This document shows positions 10,168-22,030 of a stretch of 64,000 nt of DNA, piece after piece. The translations under genes were made by a program, and so were the position numbers. The notes under the pieces were generated by a model. That model did no database searches and was not told the origin of the DNA. It saw only the letters and a list, made by a program, of their open reading frames with translations. Numbering within the stretch: position 1 is the stretch's first letter; every line of letters starts with the position of its first letter. The DNA comes from Phytophthora sp. 'mugwort' (lineage: Eukaryota > Oomycota > Peronosporomycetes > Peronosporales > Peronosporaceae), in assembly GCA_033558025.1 (NCBI GenBank), contig JAUCEF010000012.1, forward strand, positions 248,001 to 312,000, read 5' to 3'.

Positions 10168-11358
10168 ATGAAGGGCCGATTCATCGTCAATCCGTTCCAA
10201 GAACTCAACCTGACCACAGCCGACCGCACCAGTCTCGAAGATTTGGCGAACCAATGCATCTCAGCCAATCTCGAGCTCTGCATGAAGTACATGTCCGGTA
10301 CGAGACGAAGTGTGAACCCAAGTCACTGGAAGCCGCTCAAGGAGAAGGAGAAACTTAAAGTGTATACGGAACGACCGGAAGGAGCTGCCGCCGCCGCTGC
10401 GTCTGGAGATGAAGCGACTGGGTCCGGCTTGCCCATGATCCTCTGTGTTGGCACCATGGAAGGCAAACTCGAAGATTTGCTGTATGGAGTCATCAGTGAA
10501 GACCTTGAGACAATGCGCGTCAAGGCTTCGTACGTGGACGATTTCAGTGGCGCTGCCGTGCTCGACTCGGTGGTGCTTCCGACACTCGAGGATCCGTTCC
10601 AGTCGTTGGTGATCAAGTGGATGGAGCTCGATATTCCCTTTCATTCGACGAGTCTGGTTAAGAACCGCGACTATGTTTACCTCGAGGGCACGGGCTACGT
10701 CACGAATGCGAAAGGTGAACGACTCGGGTATCACTTGCTGCACTCTGTCAACTTCCCACAAACTCACGGACTACCGAGCCGAGTTCGCGGTAACCTCTCG
10801 ATCATTGCCTTCTGGCGTCAGATCGGCACCAACACGATGGAAATGTACGCGACCGGTGTCATGGACCCTGTCGACGCTGGCCTCGTGCGCAGACTCGTGG
10901 TGACCAACATGGCCGACTTGTTTCTTTCCAGTTTGAGATACGCTTACTGTGGACAGATGCGCAAGCTCTCGTTCATGCTAGAGAAAGCTTACACGGACTC
11001 CAAGCTGCACGGGGCGCCCAATAAAAAGAGCATCTGTGTCACGTGTTCGTCACCGATCTCGGGACGTCGCTTGGGTGACTTTGGCAAGAGTAACAGCACG
11101 TGCAAGATCTGCTTCGGTTTTGTGTGCCACGCGTGCAAGATATCGAAGAAGTTGAGCTTCGTGGACCCGGATCTGTTGCTTTCGCAGCGCAAAGTGACGT
11201 TTTGCACCGCGTGTATCAGCTCCGTCACTAGTGTGAGCTCTGTGGACTGCGCACGAGCGACGATGTTCAAGCAGCACAAGGCGACCCACGGCAGCGTTGA
11301 GAGGACCTTGTCATCTGACGATAACAGCGGAGAATACTCCCAAACGAGTGCCCAGTAG
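10168..11358 (+). CDS. START plus FYVE-like zinc finger protein, copy 3
   Basis: A 396-residue protein. The frame is open from an upstream ATG at 10069, but the family start MKGRFIVNPF at 10168 is preferred. It aligns with copies 2 and 4, and an initiator-like motif lies between the two ATGs. An alternative start at 10069 would add a short hydrophobic leader (MDLLCLVAPLCLVTSLHSS), so it deserves testing. The START-like domain spans about 20-270. The finger has cysteines at 290/293, 312/315, 320/323 and 346/349. An Ala-rich stretch at 72-79 is expanded relative to copy 2. The region 10522-10915 is nearly identical to 8648-9041 of copy 2. It is followed by a decayed fourth copy. Confidence 0.85.
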   Translation: MKGRFIVNPFQELNLTTADRTSLEDLANQCISANLELCMKYMSGTRRSVNPSHWKPLKEKEKLKVYTERPEGAAAAAASGDEATGSGLPMILCVGTMEGKLEDLLYGVISEDLETMRVKASYVDDFSGAAVLDSVVLPTLEDPFQSLVIKWMELDIPFHSTSLVKNRDYVYLEGTGYVTNAKGERLGYHLLHSVNFPQTHGLPSRVRGNLSIIAFWRQIGTNTMEMYATGVMDPVDAGLVRRLVVTNMADLFLSSLRYAYCGQMRKLSFMLEKAYTDSKLHGAPNKKSICVTCSSPISGRRLGDFGKSNSTCKICFGFVCHACKISKKLSFVDPDLLLSQRKVTFCTACISSVTSVSSVDCARATMFKQHKATHGSVERTLSSDDNSGEYSQTSAQ

Positions 11359-11514
11359 ATGCGCATAAGACACACGAGGTTTCTTAGATTTTAATGCTGC
11401 GTAAGTTCGTTTGCCTATTGACACCAATTTCTTACTTATCCTTATAACGGTTTTAAATATTTTATACTTGAGAGTTGAAAATGTTTATTACCCTGCGTCT
11501 TTGAAGGGGGTAGA

Positions 11515-12112
11515 ATCACGACCTCCTTGAAAAGCCTTTTTAAGCTCAAATTGTGAAGTAGATGTAGATCGAGATCCCGTTCGCCTCGACGAATCTCGTC
11601 AAGTACCGCGACTCGGTACCACCGGCATCGCGTGCTGGCGCCGCCAGTGGCGAAACGTGGAACGACTAACATACCACCTCATACACTCGGTGGATTTCTC
11701 CAAGAGAATATTCCTAACCGCAACACGCACACAAGAGGTAAGACGACCCCAAGCTGCACGAGGCCCCAACAAGAAAATCCGTGTGTTTGACGTGCTCAGC
11801 TCCAATCGCTCGAAGGTTGCCACACGTGCAAGCTCTTCGCCGGCTTCGGGCTTCGACAGCCACGCATGAAGGCTCGTCCGTCCGCTCCACTTCGTCGACC
11901 CGTACGTGCTATTGTCGCAGCTCAAGGCGAAGTGCACTAGTGAAGCGACGAGCACGAGCTCCATCGATGTCGTTCACCCTCAGATGATGGCAAGTGTCAA
12001 GATTTATCCAGGACATCATGCGAGTTCCTGTCTACATTCGTCTGTGTTGTCGGACGGTATCAGTTCTACCAACACTAAATCGCACAACGACCTCGTTCAT
12101 ATCAATGTGTGA
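11515..12112 (+). pseudogene. Decayed START/FYVE-like copy
   Basis: Fragments of the neighbouring family can be followed across several frames. IEIPFASTNLVKYRDS (about 11560-11610) matches the strand before the RDY motif. TYHLIHSVDFSKR (about 11665-11705) matches the GYHLLHS segment. A finger knuckle with CLTCSAPIARR lies near 11785, and a tail fragment with SSIDVV near 11960. Stops (including one replacing the conserved Trp of IKWM), frameshifts and a large deletion between the HS motif and the finger make it non-functional. It closes the left half of the tandem array, immediately before the transposon island. Confidence 0.75.
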
Positions 12113-12270
12113 GTACGTATTTCCACTTTGATGTGTTGCGGGTGAATAGTTTATCGCTGGAGCTAATCTACAGGTAAGCATCGATCCAGTGCTCGAAAAA
12201 AAAAATTATTCAGTATCAATAGTACTCTTATTTTTATATGGAACTGTTAATACTGAATCATGAGACAGTA

Positions 12271-12480
12271 CAGTCCGCGGCAGTGGTATATGAACACCAT
12301 CGGTCTCTCCAATTTTTTTTTTTATCAAATTGTGTTTTGATTCGCTGAAATTACCCTGGATTATCACAAATTGCAGCATCTGTCGATTGCACCAACTTTG
12401 ATGCTGAATTTCACCTGGTTTTGAAAAACGATGAGAAATATTACTTCACGAGGTGCGACACAATATATGAACATAACTTC
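12271..12480 (+). repeat. Left terminal inverted repeat of the Tc1 element
   Basis: Pairs with 13641-13850. The two arms start at the TA junctions and stop matching at the same internal point (after cataacttc). Confidence 0.9.
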
Positions 12481-12532
12481 CACATGACCGAAACATTTGT
12501 TTTAAAACATTATGTATGCGATTCTCGCGTTG

Positions 12533-13691
12533 CTAATACGAAATATATGCTCCCCGGCGTACTAATACCCGGACACAGCGTTTGCGCGTTGATAGGGTCA
12601 GATCTGTGAGCGTCTTGGGATGAATTGCAGCCCATGCCGCCAAAACCGCTTTCTTCAGCTCGTCTTTCGTGTTGTACTGCTTCCCGCCTTCGTAAACTTG
12701 CTGGGTCATGATGCCCCATAGATTCTCAATAGGATTGAGGTCTGGGGGCAAAGCTGGCCAGTCCATAACGTCGATCCCTTGGCCCTGAAGCCAGTTCAGC
12801 GTGTAGCGGGATTTATGGATGGCCGCATTGTCCTGTTGAATATTTTGGTTTTCCGCATCGATGAACGGTTGCAAAAGCGTGCGTAGGATGCTCACATACT
12901 TGGTGGAGTCTTGGTTGCCATCCACGAACTTCAATTCAGACTTGTTGTCCACACGAAATGCTCCTCAAATCATGAAACCACCGCCACCAGTATGACGACG
13001 TACGTTGAGCTTCTTAGGGCGACGCGTGTCGACCCATTCGTAGCGCATGCCATCCTGGCCATCCAGGTTCCACTTCTTATCATCACTGAACGCCACTTGA
13101 CACCACGCTTCGTCATCCTTGAGGCCCATACGCTCGGCCCAATTGACCCTTGCTTCTCGGTGGCGCTTCGTCAACGCTGGAGCGGCACCACGCTTCTTGG
13201 ACTTGAGCCAGCTCACCGACTTGATCACGCGCTGAATCATACGCACGCTGTGCACCAACTTGAGCTTCTCTTTCACGATTTTTTGCGGACAAACGGAGCA
13301 CGGACACATAGCGGATGATATGCCGCTTCTCACGCGCACTCACTTTCGACACGCTTCCAAGCCGTTGCTTGGGCTGAAAATTGGCAGGCGCCTTCAGCAC
13401 ATTCTGCACGGCACTGGCAGAGCGTGTTAGCACCTGTGCGTTGCCCCGGACCGAAAAACCGCTCAGTGAGAGCGTCCGAATTGACTCGCGCTCTTTATCG
13501 GACAGATGCGAAGCTCGTGCGATCGTTGGCGAATTGAAAAGTGGCGCCACGATTGGTGGGATAGCCGTCTGTATAGTAAACACATTTAACAACACGTGGC
13601 GAGGGTTGTGGATCAAACTTACGCAAAATTTCCGCAAACACGAAGTTATGTTCATATATTGTGTCGCACCTCGTGAAGTAATATTTCTCAT
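12533..13691 (-). pseudogene. Broken Tc1-type transposase
   Basis: Three minus-strand frames together resemble a Tc1/mariner transposase. The first (13691 down to about 13300) carries the helix-turn-helix N-terminus (LSDKERESIRTLSLSGFSV). The second (13339-12965) carries the first DDE part (VAFSDDKKWNLDGQDGMRY, with the first Asp in FSDDK). The third (12952-12533) carries the second Asp in IQQDNAAIHKS and the hallmark PDLNPIENLW. Frameshifts near 13300 and 12960 separate them. The catalytic motifs themselves are still readable, so inactivation looks recent relative to the rest of the island. Confidence 0.85.
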
Positions 13692-13850
13692 CGTTTTTCA
13701 AAACCAGGTGGAATTGAGCATCAAAGTTGGTGCAATCGACAGATGTTGCAATTCGTTATAATCCAGGGTAATTTCAGCGAGTGAAAACACAATTTGATAA
13801 AAAAAGTTTTGGAGAGACCGATGGTGTTCATATACCACTGTCGCGGACTG
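13641..13850 (-). repeat. Right terminal inverted repeat of the Tc1 element
   Basis: Reverse complement of 12271-12480 with about a dozen differences, ending directly at the TA at 13851. Confidence 0.9.
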
Positions 13851-14106
13851 TAGTATATTATTGCTACCTATCAAATATTACAATTTGACCGGTTCGATCA
13901 CAGAATTGGAGTTGAACCGGAGTTGATATGTTATGAGTCCCTCAGGTCCTTGTTCATGTACCAGCACACGTTCTGAGCTCTAATAAAGTAGGGATTTCAT
14001 TGGGCAACAGGAACGACACACTGTACCAATTTGGCTGGTTCGTGCTCCAGCACACCAGTTTTCAGAATACCAAAAGTTTTTGTTCCAGCCACAGCACACC
14101 TGTGCC

Positions 14107-15209
14107 ATGGACGACGAGACAGCAGCCATCATTGCTGTAGTCGCTTGTGTGTGCGGGTGCGCCTGCATCGCAGCAGTTGACAATTCGTGCCCCACCGTCT
14201 GGAGCCTCGACGTTTCGTGATAGGACGTTTGAGCAAGCCATGCACGCACCAAGTACCAACTGGTTTCACACAAGCTTAGGATGGACAAAGCTTCTTTTGT
14301 TCGGATATACAAGCTTGTGCGCGACGCCAGCGCTCGGCTACCTGCAGCTAACAGCCGCACAAGACTGATCAAGAGAGTAGCTCTGACCTACATCTACTTA
14401 TCTCAAGGGGGCACGATGGATGCCGCTGCATCAATTATTGGGATTTCAAGGCCGCGAGCAGTCGTTGATGTTAACGATACCCTAGATGTGCTAAGTAATC
14501 TAGCCTCTAAGTATGTAGTGATGGGCCAGCCAGCGAGTTTCCGGGTATTGTGGAGGGCTTCGAAAAATTTGCGGGATTCCCTGACGCCGTCGAAGCAGTC
14601 GACGGAAAGCTGGTGAAAATTTTGCGACCTCGAGATTTCGAGGGCTGGTACTGTCGGAAAAACTTTCCGGCTACCAACGCCCAGGCCGTTGTGGACAATC
14701 GTGGCTACTTCAGATCAATATCCATTCGAGCAGGCCCCAACAATGACCAATCGTTGTTGAACGGCGTGAAGAAATGGTAAGCGTGTACGCTTTTGCAACT
14801 CACCTGATTCTGATTTTAGCATGTGAAACGTTTTGCAGACTGTCTTCTTATGTTCCACCAGGAAATCATTTATTAGGAGATGCTGAACATAAGCTATGGT
14901 CTCATCTGCTGACCCCATTCCCGGAGAACGAAGCGGTGGAAGATCTGCGCAAGCGGATGTATAACAAACTGCATTCTCGAACTCGAATTGTAGTTGAGTG
15001 CGCATTTTTACAAGGTGATCGTGAGCTGCGCAGTGCTTCATAAACTACATATTTTTCTAAACGATTCGGTTGTTGTAGGAGAGAACGGCCTTCTTCGCTT
15101 TGAGGAGCAGCCAAGACCAGATGAAGACTTAGAAGAACTTGAGAGGCCACTGTCCAAGTTGCAGGGAAAAGCGAAGAGCAATGATCTAACTGATGCGTTT
15201 AATACATAG
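14107..15209 (+). pseudogene. PIF/Harbinger transposase remnant
   Basis: Pieces of a DDE_Tnp_4 nuclease lie in order across frames. An N-terminal MDDETAA segment is at 14107. MDKASFVRIYKLVRDAS is at 14281. The catalytic core EAVDGKLVKILRPRDFEGWY is near 14595-14655, followed by NAQAVVDNRGYF. PPGNHLLGDAEHKLWSHLLT lies near 14853 and SRTRIVVECAF near 14975. A GTAAGC...TTTTGCAG interval (about 14779-14838) could be a retained intron. The segment between ECAF and AVLHKLHIF is deleted. Frameshifts near 14230 and 14540 confirm it is dead. The MYB/SANT-like remnant just downstream on the other strand fits the two-gene plan of Harbinger elements. Confidence 0.8.
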
Positions 15210-15303
15210 GCACTTTTGATAGGTCTCAATTACGGAAGGTGAGTACGGCTAACTGGGTTTTGCTCGTGATGTATTTTCAACTCGTGCCATTAAGTTGTCT
15301 TGT

Positions 15304-16220
15304 CTAGCAGGCGCTGCATAAGCTGTAGCGGAGCTCTCGAAAGCGCCGGGTTTCCTGTTGCTGAGCTTCAAGAGCACGCGTCTGCTGCTCCATAGGGCGG
15401 AAGTGGTCGTCATTTGCTAGGCGGTTACTCATTGCCGTTGAAATCGCCGTCATGCCGCTCTCCATTGCGTGAACGAGCTGCGCGACGTGTGATAGCTTTC
15501 CCTGAGGTGCTGCTGCAACTACTTTCCCTTCGCTTTCGTCCGAGCTGTTCTCATCTCGGTCTGCGTTCGTGTCGAGCAGTGTCTCACCACTCAAACCTTT
15601 TTTCGACGACAACAAACATCAGCTAGGATGTTCCATAGTCGATCATCAACCTCCTTGAGCGACGAGGGATTGTTGCCAGTCTGCTTCACTTTTTTTTTCT
15701 TTTGCTAGATGCACGTACGCTTCCGATACTTTTGCCATACCTGCTCTAATCATGCATTTAAGCCACAGGTTAGCTCCCAGAGCAAGAAGATAGCGATTTG
15801 AAAGCCATGTACCTGATCCTGGGTTATGACGCCTGCAACAGCTTGCTGGCGAAGAACTGTCAGGCAAGCGCCGTCTTAGTCTTGGCATCCACCGAGTAGA
15901 TGCGGTTTTTCGCTTTATCATCCTTGAAACGAAGGCGAAGCAGCTCTGCAACCATTGCGTTGCTCCATTTCGGCCGATTGCCAGTCTTTAGCTTGGTTTT
16001 CGCAGCACGAGCCCTATTTGGCTGGTTTCGTCATCCCCTCTTTCCTACAACTCGTTCTGCACACTGTCTGGGCTTCTTCCCTCCACGTGTATGTCCTGCT
16101 CCCTCGATGATGCGGGTTGATCCTCCTCTGCGCTCACGCCCCTGGCTGCCGCCAATTCTTCTTCGCGCTCTGGCGCGGAAGCAGTTTGCGATGGGCCTGC
16201 CGAAGAGCTAGTCAAGATCG
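15304..16220 (-). pseudogene. MYB/SANT-like companion protein, degenerate
   Basis: The minus strand around 15980-15890 reads NAMVAELLRLRFKDDKAKNR, which resembles the start of a MYB/SANT-type DNA-binding domain, followed by stops. Further down, LGANLWLKCMIRAGMAKVSE and AYVHLAKEKK lie in frame near 15770-15700, and a Gln/Arg-rich helical tail near 15400-15310. PIF/Harbinger transposons often encode such a protein beside the transposase; its position next to the remnant at 14107-15209 suggests that role. Identification is tentative because of decay. Confidence 0.45.
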
Positions 16221-16751
16221 ACACGTACTCTCCCGAGCTTAGGGCGGTGTTGGGAGGCTGCTACAGATCCAGTTCAACGGCCCTGTTAGCGCCCCGCTTG
16301 GGGCCGCGCACTTTCCATGGTTGGCTTGAGAAGGCTGATGCTGAGCTTCCACCAGCACGGGGTGAGCGTGTAGGAATACAGGGAGCAGCGTTGCACGTCG
16401 TCGGCGCGCTTCATTTGAACGCGTAGTGTCTCTAAGCTTGCAAGTGGTTATATTGTTGGCGGCGCTTAGCCGTCTCGGTGACTGGATGACGCACACTTAG
16501 GCGAGGCAAGGCACAGCAACTTGGCCGACAACAGAGGACGCGCTGTCAAGATGCCAGCACACCTATCCCCATATTAAATCAGGACGTGTGCTGGTAATTG
16601 AACAAGGTCTCACAGCGACCTGAATAAGCTGCCGCCTACCAGCAACCGCGGTGATCGGCTTTTCTCGTAGACCAAGTTTGTGCTGACGCCGCAGATATCG
16701 TCGCTATTACCGGTAAACTTCGAAATGCTCATGTTCCTACGTGCTAACAGC

Positions 16752-16771
16752 GGGGGGGGGGGGGGGGGGGG
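16752..16771. repeat. Poly-G tract (20 G)
   Basis: An uninterrupted run of 20 G, twenty bases before a perfect palindrome. Confidence 0.95.
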
Positions 16772-16790
16772 TAATGCCAAACCCGCACAA

Positions 16791-16849
16791 ACAATAGTTA
16801 ATTATTGCCAATACACATACATTGTGTATTGGCAATAATTAACTATTGT
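16791..16849. repeat. Perfect 27-bp-arm palindrome
   Basis: The arms 16791-16817 and 16823-16849 are exact reverse complements around a 5-base loop (tacat). Such an intact AT-rich hairpin in otherwise decayed sequence suggests a small foldback element or a transposon end. Confidence 0.95.
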
Positions 16850-16861
16850 GCTTTCTGAGGA

Positions 16862-17510
16862 GTGGATCATAGCCGTTCAGCGGGAGCCAACACAACTGAT
16901 TCGATGGGTGCAAAAATCCCGTACTCTGAAGAACCCCTTGTGACGCTCAGCGAAAAGGTTCTAGAAGCTTGGACGGCCGGGTGGCGGCGAGATTGCCTAC
17001 TGGCAAGACTAATGGCGTATCGAAGCAGAACGAAGGACAAACACACGCAGAAGTGGCTCGATGTATGGAGAAACAAGTTCCTACGATCCCCGATCCTATG
17101 CTGACTCCACTAATCGACAACAGGAATGACTGGCCCCAGTTACGAAATTGCGGATATGGAGACGATGAGGTCCTGAAACTGTGCGATGTCGGCAACAAGA
17201 TACGGCTAGCGCAACATCTCATTTTGTGCATTAGTGTACGAACAGGAAATCCGAGCGCTCACTGTACTAGAAGAGGAGACAGACCAGGGAGTAGTAACAC
17301 GGCTCACTCGCCACTTAATAGCGTTACGATCGGTTGAAGGGTACGCAGATGCGTATGCCACAGCATCAAGTTCGGTGGATTGGTTCAGGATGGCCTCAAT
17401 TTTTCGCAACTGCATTAGTACGAGATGACTCGAAGCTGGCCAACTAGTCTGATAGTTAGTCAGATCGAGCAGCTGCAGTGCCGCGGAATTGGGGAACGGA
17501 AGCAGCATCA
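16862..17510 (+). other. Unassigned sequence before the LINE
   Basis: Short plus-strand frames (16862-17104, 16969-17337, 17234-17428) read like pieces of one broken protein rich in charged residues. It may be the first ORF of the LINE that follows, but no zinc knuckle or coiled coil is clear enough to say so. Confidence 0.3.
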
Positions 17511-17589
17511 GATGCGTACGGGCGTCATGTGTATATGATAAGTGAAAAGAAACAAGGAAAACAGGACCGAGAGAGTGTGGAAGGCATGT

Positions 17590-20500
17590 GGCGAGTAGAG
17601 TCGCAGAAATGACAGGGGATTCTCGCAGGAAAGTCGGGACAACTGGTTCCGGGCGTGGCGCTGGACACCGGCGAAGGACAGACCGGTGGCCTGGCTACTT
17701 CAAGAAACGCATGTGAGCAGCCTGGAAGAAGCAGAGGAACTCGAGGAAACGTGGGTGCGCATGTGGGGCAAACAACAAGCGAGAAGGAGAGCGACACTGT
17801 CCTACTGGAGCGTACACGATCAGAGAACTGGAGGAGCAGCCAACCTACTCAACCCAAGTGTAGCAGATAAAGTGGCGCCGCGGCACGAGCAGCAGTGGAC
17901 GAGTCGGGTTATACCGGTATAACTGGGATCCCGGAGGATTGTGAATGTGTACGCACCGAACGTACATGGAGAACGAGAAATCTTCTTTGAGGACTTGCAG
18001 AGCTGGTAATGACAGGGAAATGACGTACTCATGGGCGGTGATTTCAACAGTGTGCAACGTCCGTTACTAGATCGCTTGGGAGGCCGCAGAGCAGGTAGGC
18101 CGGAAAGTGCCGAACTTCAGAACCTAGTCCAGAAACTGGAATTGGAGGATGCGGTCACTCTACAAGGACCCGTAGAAGATGACGAGGAAGCAGCAACCGA
18201 CCCGACAGATCATCTTACATACTGGGGCCCAACTCAGCCAACCGAATTGACCGGTTCTACGGGCCTCGAAAATGGACGGCAGTTGTCCAATGGATAGCGG
18301 TAAAGAGCCTCTTGTCCAATCTGACCACCAAAAGGTTGGCCTACATTTACGGGAAGACAGTCCACTCGGAGCAAGGCGGAAGAAACGACGACACAGAGCC
18401 GTCGCTTATCCGATCAAAACAGCAACATACCCAGCGTGGATCCAGGAAGAGCTCCTGAACAAGCTCATCGCTGAAGGAGTCGGTCAGGACGAAACAACAG
18501 CGTCATGGGATGGATCTGAGAAGAAATGTGTAGCCAGCATCAGAGAAGTTCACGCGAAGGAGACCAGCAGGCGGAAGGCAAACATTCACAGGATCAATCT
18601 GCAAAATAGGGCGCACTCCTCACGAGGAAAGACTTATTAGAAGTCAACGCGGAAGACGTACGGGAGGAGCATCTCATGCGGGTAGGACAGCGGCTCCAGC
18701 GTTCGATGAATCAGCTCCTTTGGAACTTCAAACAGCTGTCGAACTGGGACAAAGATCAATCCATAGCGAAAATCAGGCAGACTGACGGCGATCACTTCAC
18801 CAGAGAGAGGAATATGGCAGACAGATTCTCATCCGAATGGAAGCCGGTTCTTGGCCGAGTGCACAGCCCATCGACACAGCCGACCTGGAAACAGAGTTTG
18901 ACAAATTTGTGCAGATTCCAGCGTGCAGGGTCCTGTCGGAGGAGAACAACCAGCAGCTCATGGAGGTGACCACAACAGAAGAAATCATCCGAGCCATCCA
19001 CTCGTTGAATAGGCACAAGGCGGCGGGGGCGGATGGCTTGAATAACGATGTCTTTACAGACCACCAGGCGGTGCTTGTGCCAGCATTGGTGGCGATTAAA
19101 CCAATTATTAAAAGGAGCAGATTCACCGCCTTCCTTCCTGGAAGGCCTGATCATACCATTGCGTAAGACAGGGTCCTCGCAGGACGCCATGGACTTCCGG
19201 CCCATTTCGAATCTACAAAGTGCGTACAAGGTTTTCATCAAGATAATAGCAACCATGGCGCAAAAGGTGCTAGGCATTCCTATCGGGGACTCTCAGCAGG
19301 TTTCGTGCATGAGAGACAAATTTTAAAAACAGTAATGATGACGCTGGCGGTGCTAGCAACATCGAAGGCAGAGCTGGAGCTGGCCGCAGCGTTCAGTCAG
19401 GTGATTCTCCCACTGGATTTCAAGAAAGCATATGACAGTGGCAAGGGAATTTCTCTTCCTCACGCTACTCAAGTTCGGCTTCTCGCAGGAATTTGTCAAC
19501 ATGATAAGGAAACTTCACAACGGAACGACAGCTCATTTCCTGGTCAGCGGTGAACTCTCGGAGCTCAAGTGGTCAAACATGGAATACGTCAAGGTTGTCC
19601 GTTAGCACCATTGCTAATCATTTTAGCAGCCGAGGTGCTGGCGCTCGCAATAGTGCAGGACAAGGGGGCCGAAGGGATACTTGTACCAGGCGAAGGAGTT
19701 GCAAGACACAAGTTTTCGGCGTTTGTAGATGATTCGACGGTGTTCTTGAACGAAGCACAACAACTTCCACGGGTAATGCGACTAGTGGATCGATTTGGAT
19801 AGCTGTCTGGGCTGCACGTCCAACCAGCAAAGAGAAACACCATCTTCGTAAACAAGGCAATTGACATGGAAGAATATTACGGAATCCCGGTCTTGAAACA
19901 CGTGGTACAGCGCGATATCTAGGGTATCTGGTGGGAACTGGATCATTACGAGATGTCACCTGGGCAACCAGGATTCGAAACATACAACGGAGACTAGCAA
20001 CAGCGACGCAAATTGCAACAAGTGTGGAATCGCGAGTACTCATCCTGAATGTGATCATGCTTCCCTCCGTGTTTTTCATGGCAACGGTATTTAATATTCC
20101 AGATTGGGCAGACGCACAACTTCGGAACATGCAAAAGCAATTTCTTTGGAATCACACTCCACCAGCATGGAAGCCACACGGCATAAGGTGAACCCGAGTC
20201 TGCTGTACACGCCGAAAAAAGCGGGTGGAGTGGGGCTGGCGTCCATGCAAGTCGCATGCAAGGCTCAACAGGTCAAGCATACGATCCTCTGGCTCACGCA
20301 GCGGCGAGATAGATACTACCCTGCAAAGAAAACGTGGGCATTCCGAGGACTCGCGCAAAAGACTAGAATGGAAAGATCTCACCGCAGCGCAAACAAGCGC
20401 ACTCCAGAAAAGGGCGTATGAATAGTCACCGGGCAAATCGCTCATGCACACACTCGGTTACTGGCTGCTATCAGAGACAAGGACATCAGAGGTGGCCAGA

Positions 20501-22030
20501 GCGTACACTGACGAGCTGCACGCGTTGGCGAGAGAGGCGAGCAGCTGGAAGACAGAAGACGAATGGGTAGTACAGCTCCCAAGAGTCATGGAACCAGCCA
20601 CGCCAAGTCGTACGCCAGAGGAAGAGAGATACTGGGCAACGTACAATTGGTATGAAAAGCCCTGGATCCTGGATGTGACTGGAGACGTACCCAAGAGCCA
20701 CAAGTATAACCGGATACAGCCGTGCATCATCGAAGACTTGAACATCCAAAGAACAGGTCTGAAAAACGTATGTCATGACGATCCCGACAACCAGTGAGAA
20801 GAAACACGGTCAGGCAATGTTGCTGCGCTGGGGAATCGCGATCTTGCTGAGTTCTCCGAGATTGCACATTGGTGCCAGCATACAGGTACCGAAGGAGATG
20901 GAGCTTCGTCACCCAACGCACTTAGAGCATTCACGCGACTGGGAAGTCACCTCGCCAAGTCAGGCAATAGGAACTAGGATCGACCGCGGTGCGGACGGCG
21001 CTCAAACGATAGAGATGGAGCAACAACCCAACGGAATATATAGGAAGGTCAGCGCGGACTCACCAGAGGATCCAGCAACGGCAGCTGATCGGCATCAGTT
21101 GAGCAAATATCGACAGCAAGGTAGTATCGTCTTCTACGCGCACCCGTTAGTGCATGACTTCCCGTGGAGCGTACCAGACACAATAACCAACAAGCATGTA
21201 ATGGCATCTATCAAGAGGCAACCATATCGTAGATACAAGGGGACCGGAGTGGAGCCCAAGCAACAGATTGGCAGACTGCAAGAAGCGGTGAAGTCCAGTG
21301 ACTGGCACTCAATCAAACGGCGAAGAGAGTCTGGGAGCACGAGCAAGAACTCACCTAGTATTAAGTCTGGGTATCGTACCGGATAGCAGTTGGCCAGCTC
21401 AACTTATACCATTCCGGAAGGCATCTTGACAACAGCTGCAGGAAACTTCAATGCTGTCAGGGGACCAAGGAAACGCTGGAACATATTTCTGGACCTGCCC
21501 AACCGCTCAAGCATGTTGGCAACAGCTCATTTGCCATTGGACACAGGAGCGATGGCTGCTCGGCAATCTACAAATCTTCATGGCCAACTATGCTGGCAGG
21601 AAAGCCCCCAAGCTGTCTCAAAAAACGATGCACAGGATCCAAGAAAACAACCCGGACGACGCAGAACACTACGCAGCGGAGTGGAAACGAATCTGGCGAA
21701 TCCTCACCAGTATTTGTGTCACCACCCTGTGGATTCACAGGAACAAGGTGGTGTTCAACAGGAAGAAATAACAATTAATGGAGGTGTCAAAGCGTTCTGA
21801 ACCACAGGAATGCGACAGCTCAAGGCAATCGCAAAGCGAGAGTGGAGACAACCGAAAAAAAAATACAGGGACGAGGTTCTGCTGTGCTAAGACGCTTGGA
21901 AGAGCAACCCAGAGAGCAGTCATCAAGCGTGACAAGCCCCATACAATCACCAGACCGCCAGACGGAACCGGCATTGCTAGCCAGGCTAAGGACCTACCAG
22001 ACATCTACAAACCAGTAAACACGGTTAAAT
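17590..22030 (+). mobile_element. Degenerate LINE (non-LTR retrotransposon)
   Basis: Plus-strand pieces follow the order of a LINE polyprotein. An apurinic-type endonuclease comes first: WLLQETHVSS near 17690, NVYAP near 17943, GGDFNS near 18033. Reverse transcriptase follows: LNRHKAAGADGLNNDVF near 19005, LIIPLRKTG and DFRPISN near 19150-19205, [11 protein letters not shown] near 19411, [13 protein letters not shown] near 19578, and the active-site box FVDD at 19722. A C-terminal segment (about 21450-21771, WQQLICHW..WRILTSICVTTLWIHRNK) resembles the zinc-binding domain that follows LINE reverse transcriptases. Numerous stops and shifts make it inactive. No terminal repeats were found; the 3' end is not marked by a clear poly-A tail and is set near 22030 by loss of signal. 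Confidence 0.8.

Larger units (their letters stand above)
12271..13850 (-). mobile_element. Tc1/mariner element with long inverted repeats
   Basis: A complete 1580-bp DNA transposon. It starts CAGTCCGCGG, ends CGCGGACTG, and is flanked on both sides by the TA dinucleotide at 12269-12270 and 13851-13852, as expected for Tc1/mariner target duplication. The terminal repeats are about 210 bp each and differ at roughly a dozen positions. The repeats extend into the 5' part of the transposase frame. Internal coding is on the minus strand and broken, so the copy cannot move by itself. Confidence 0.9.
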
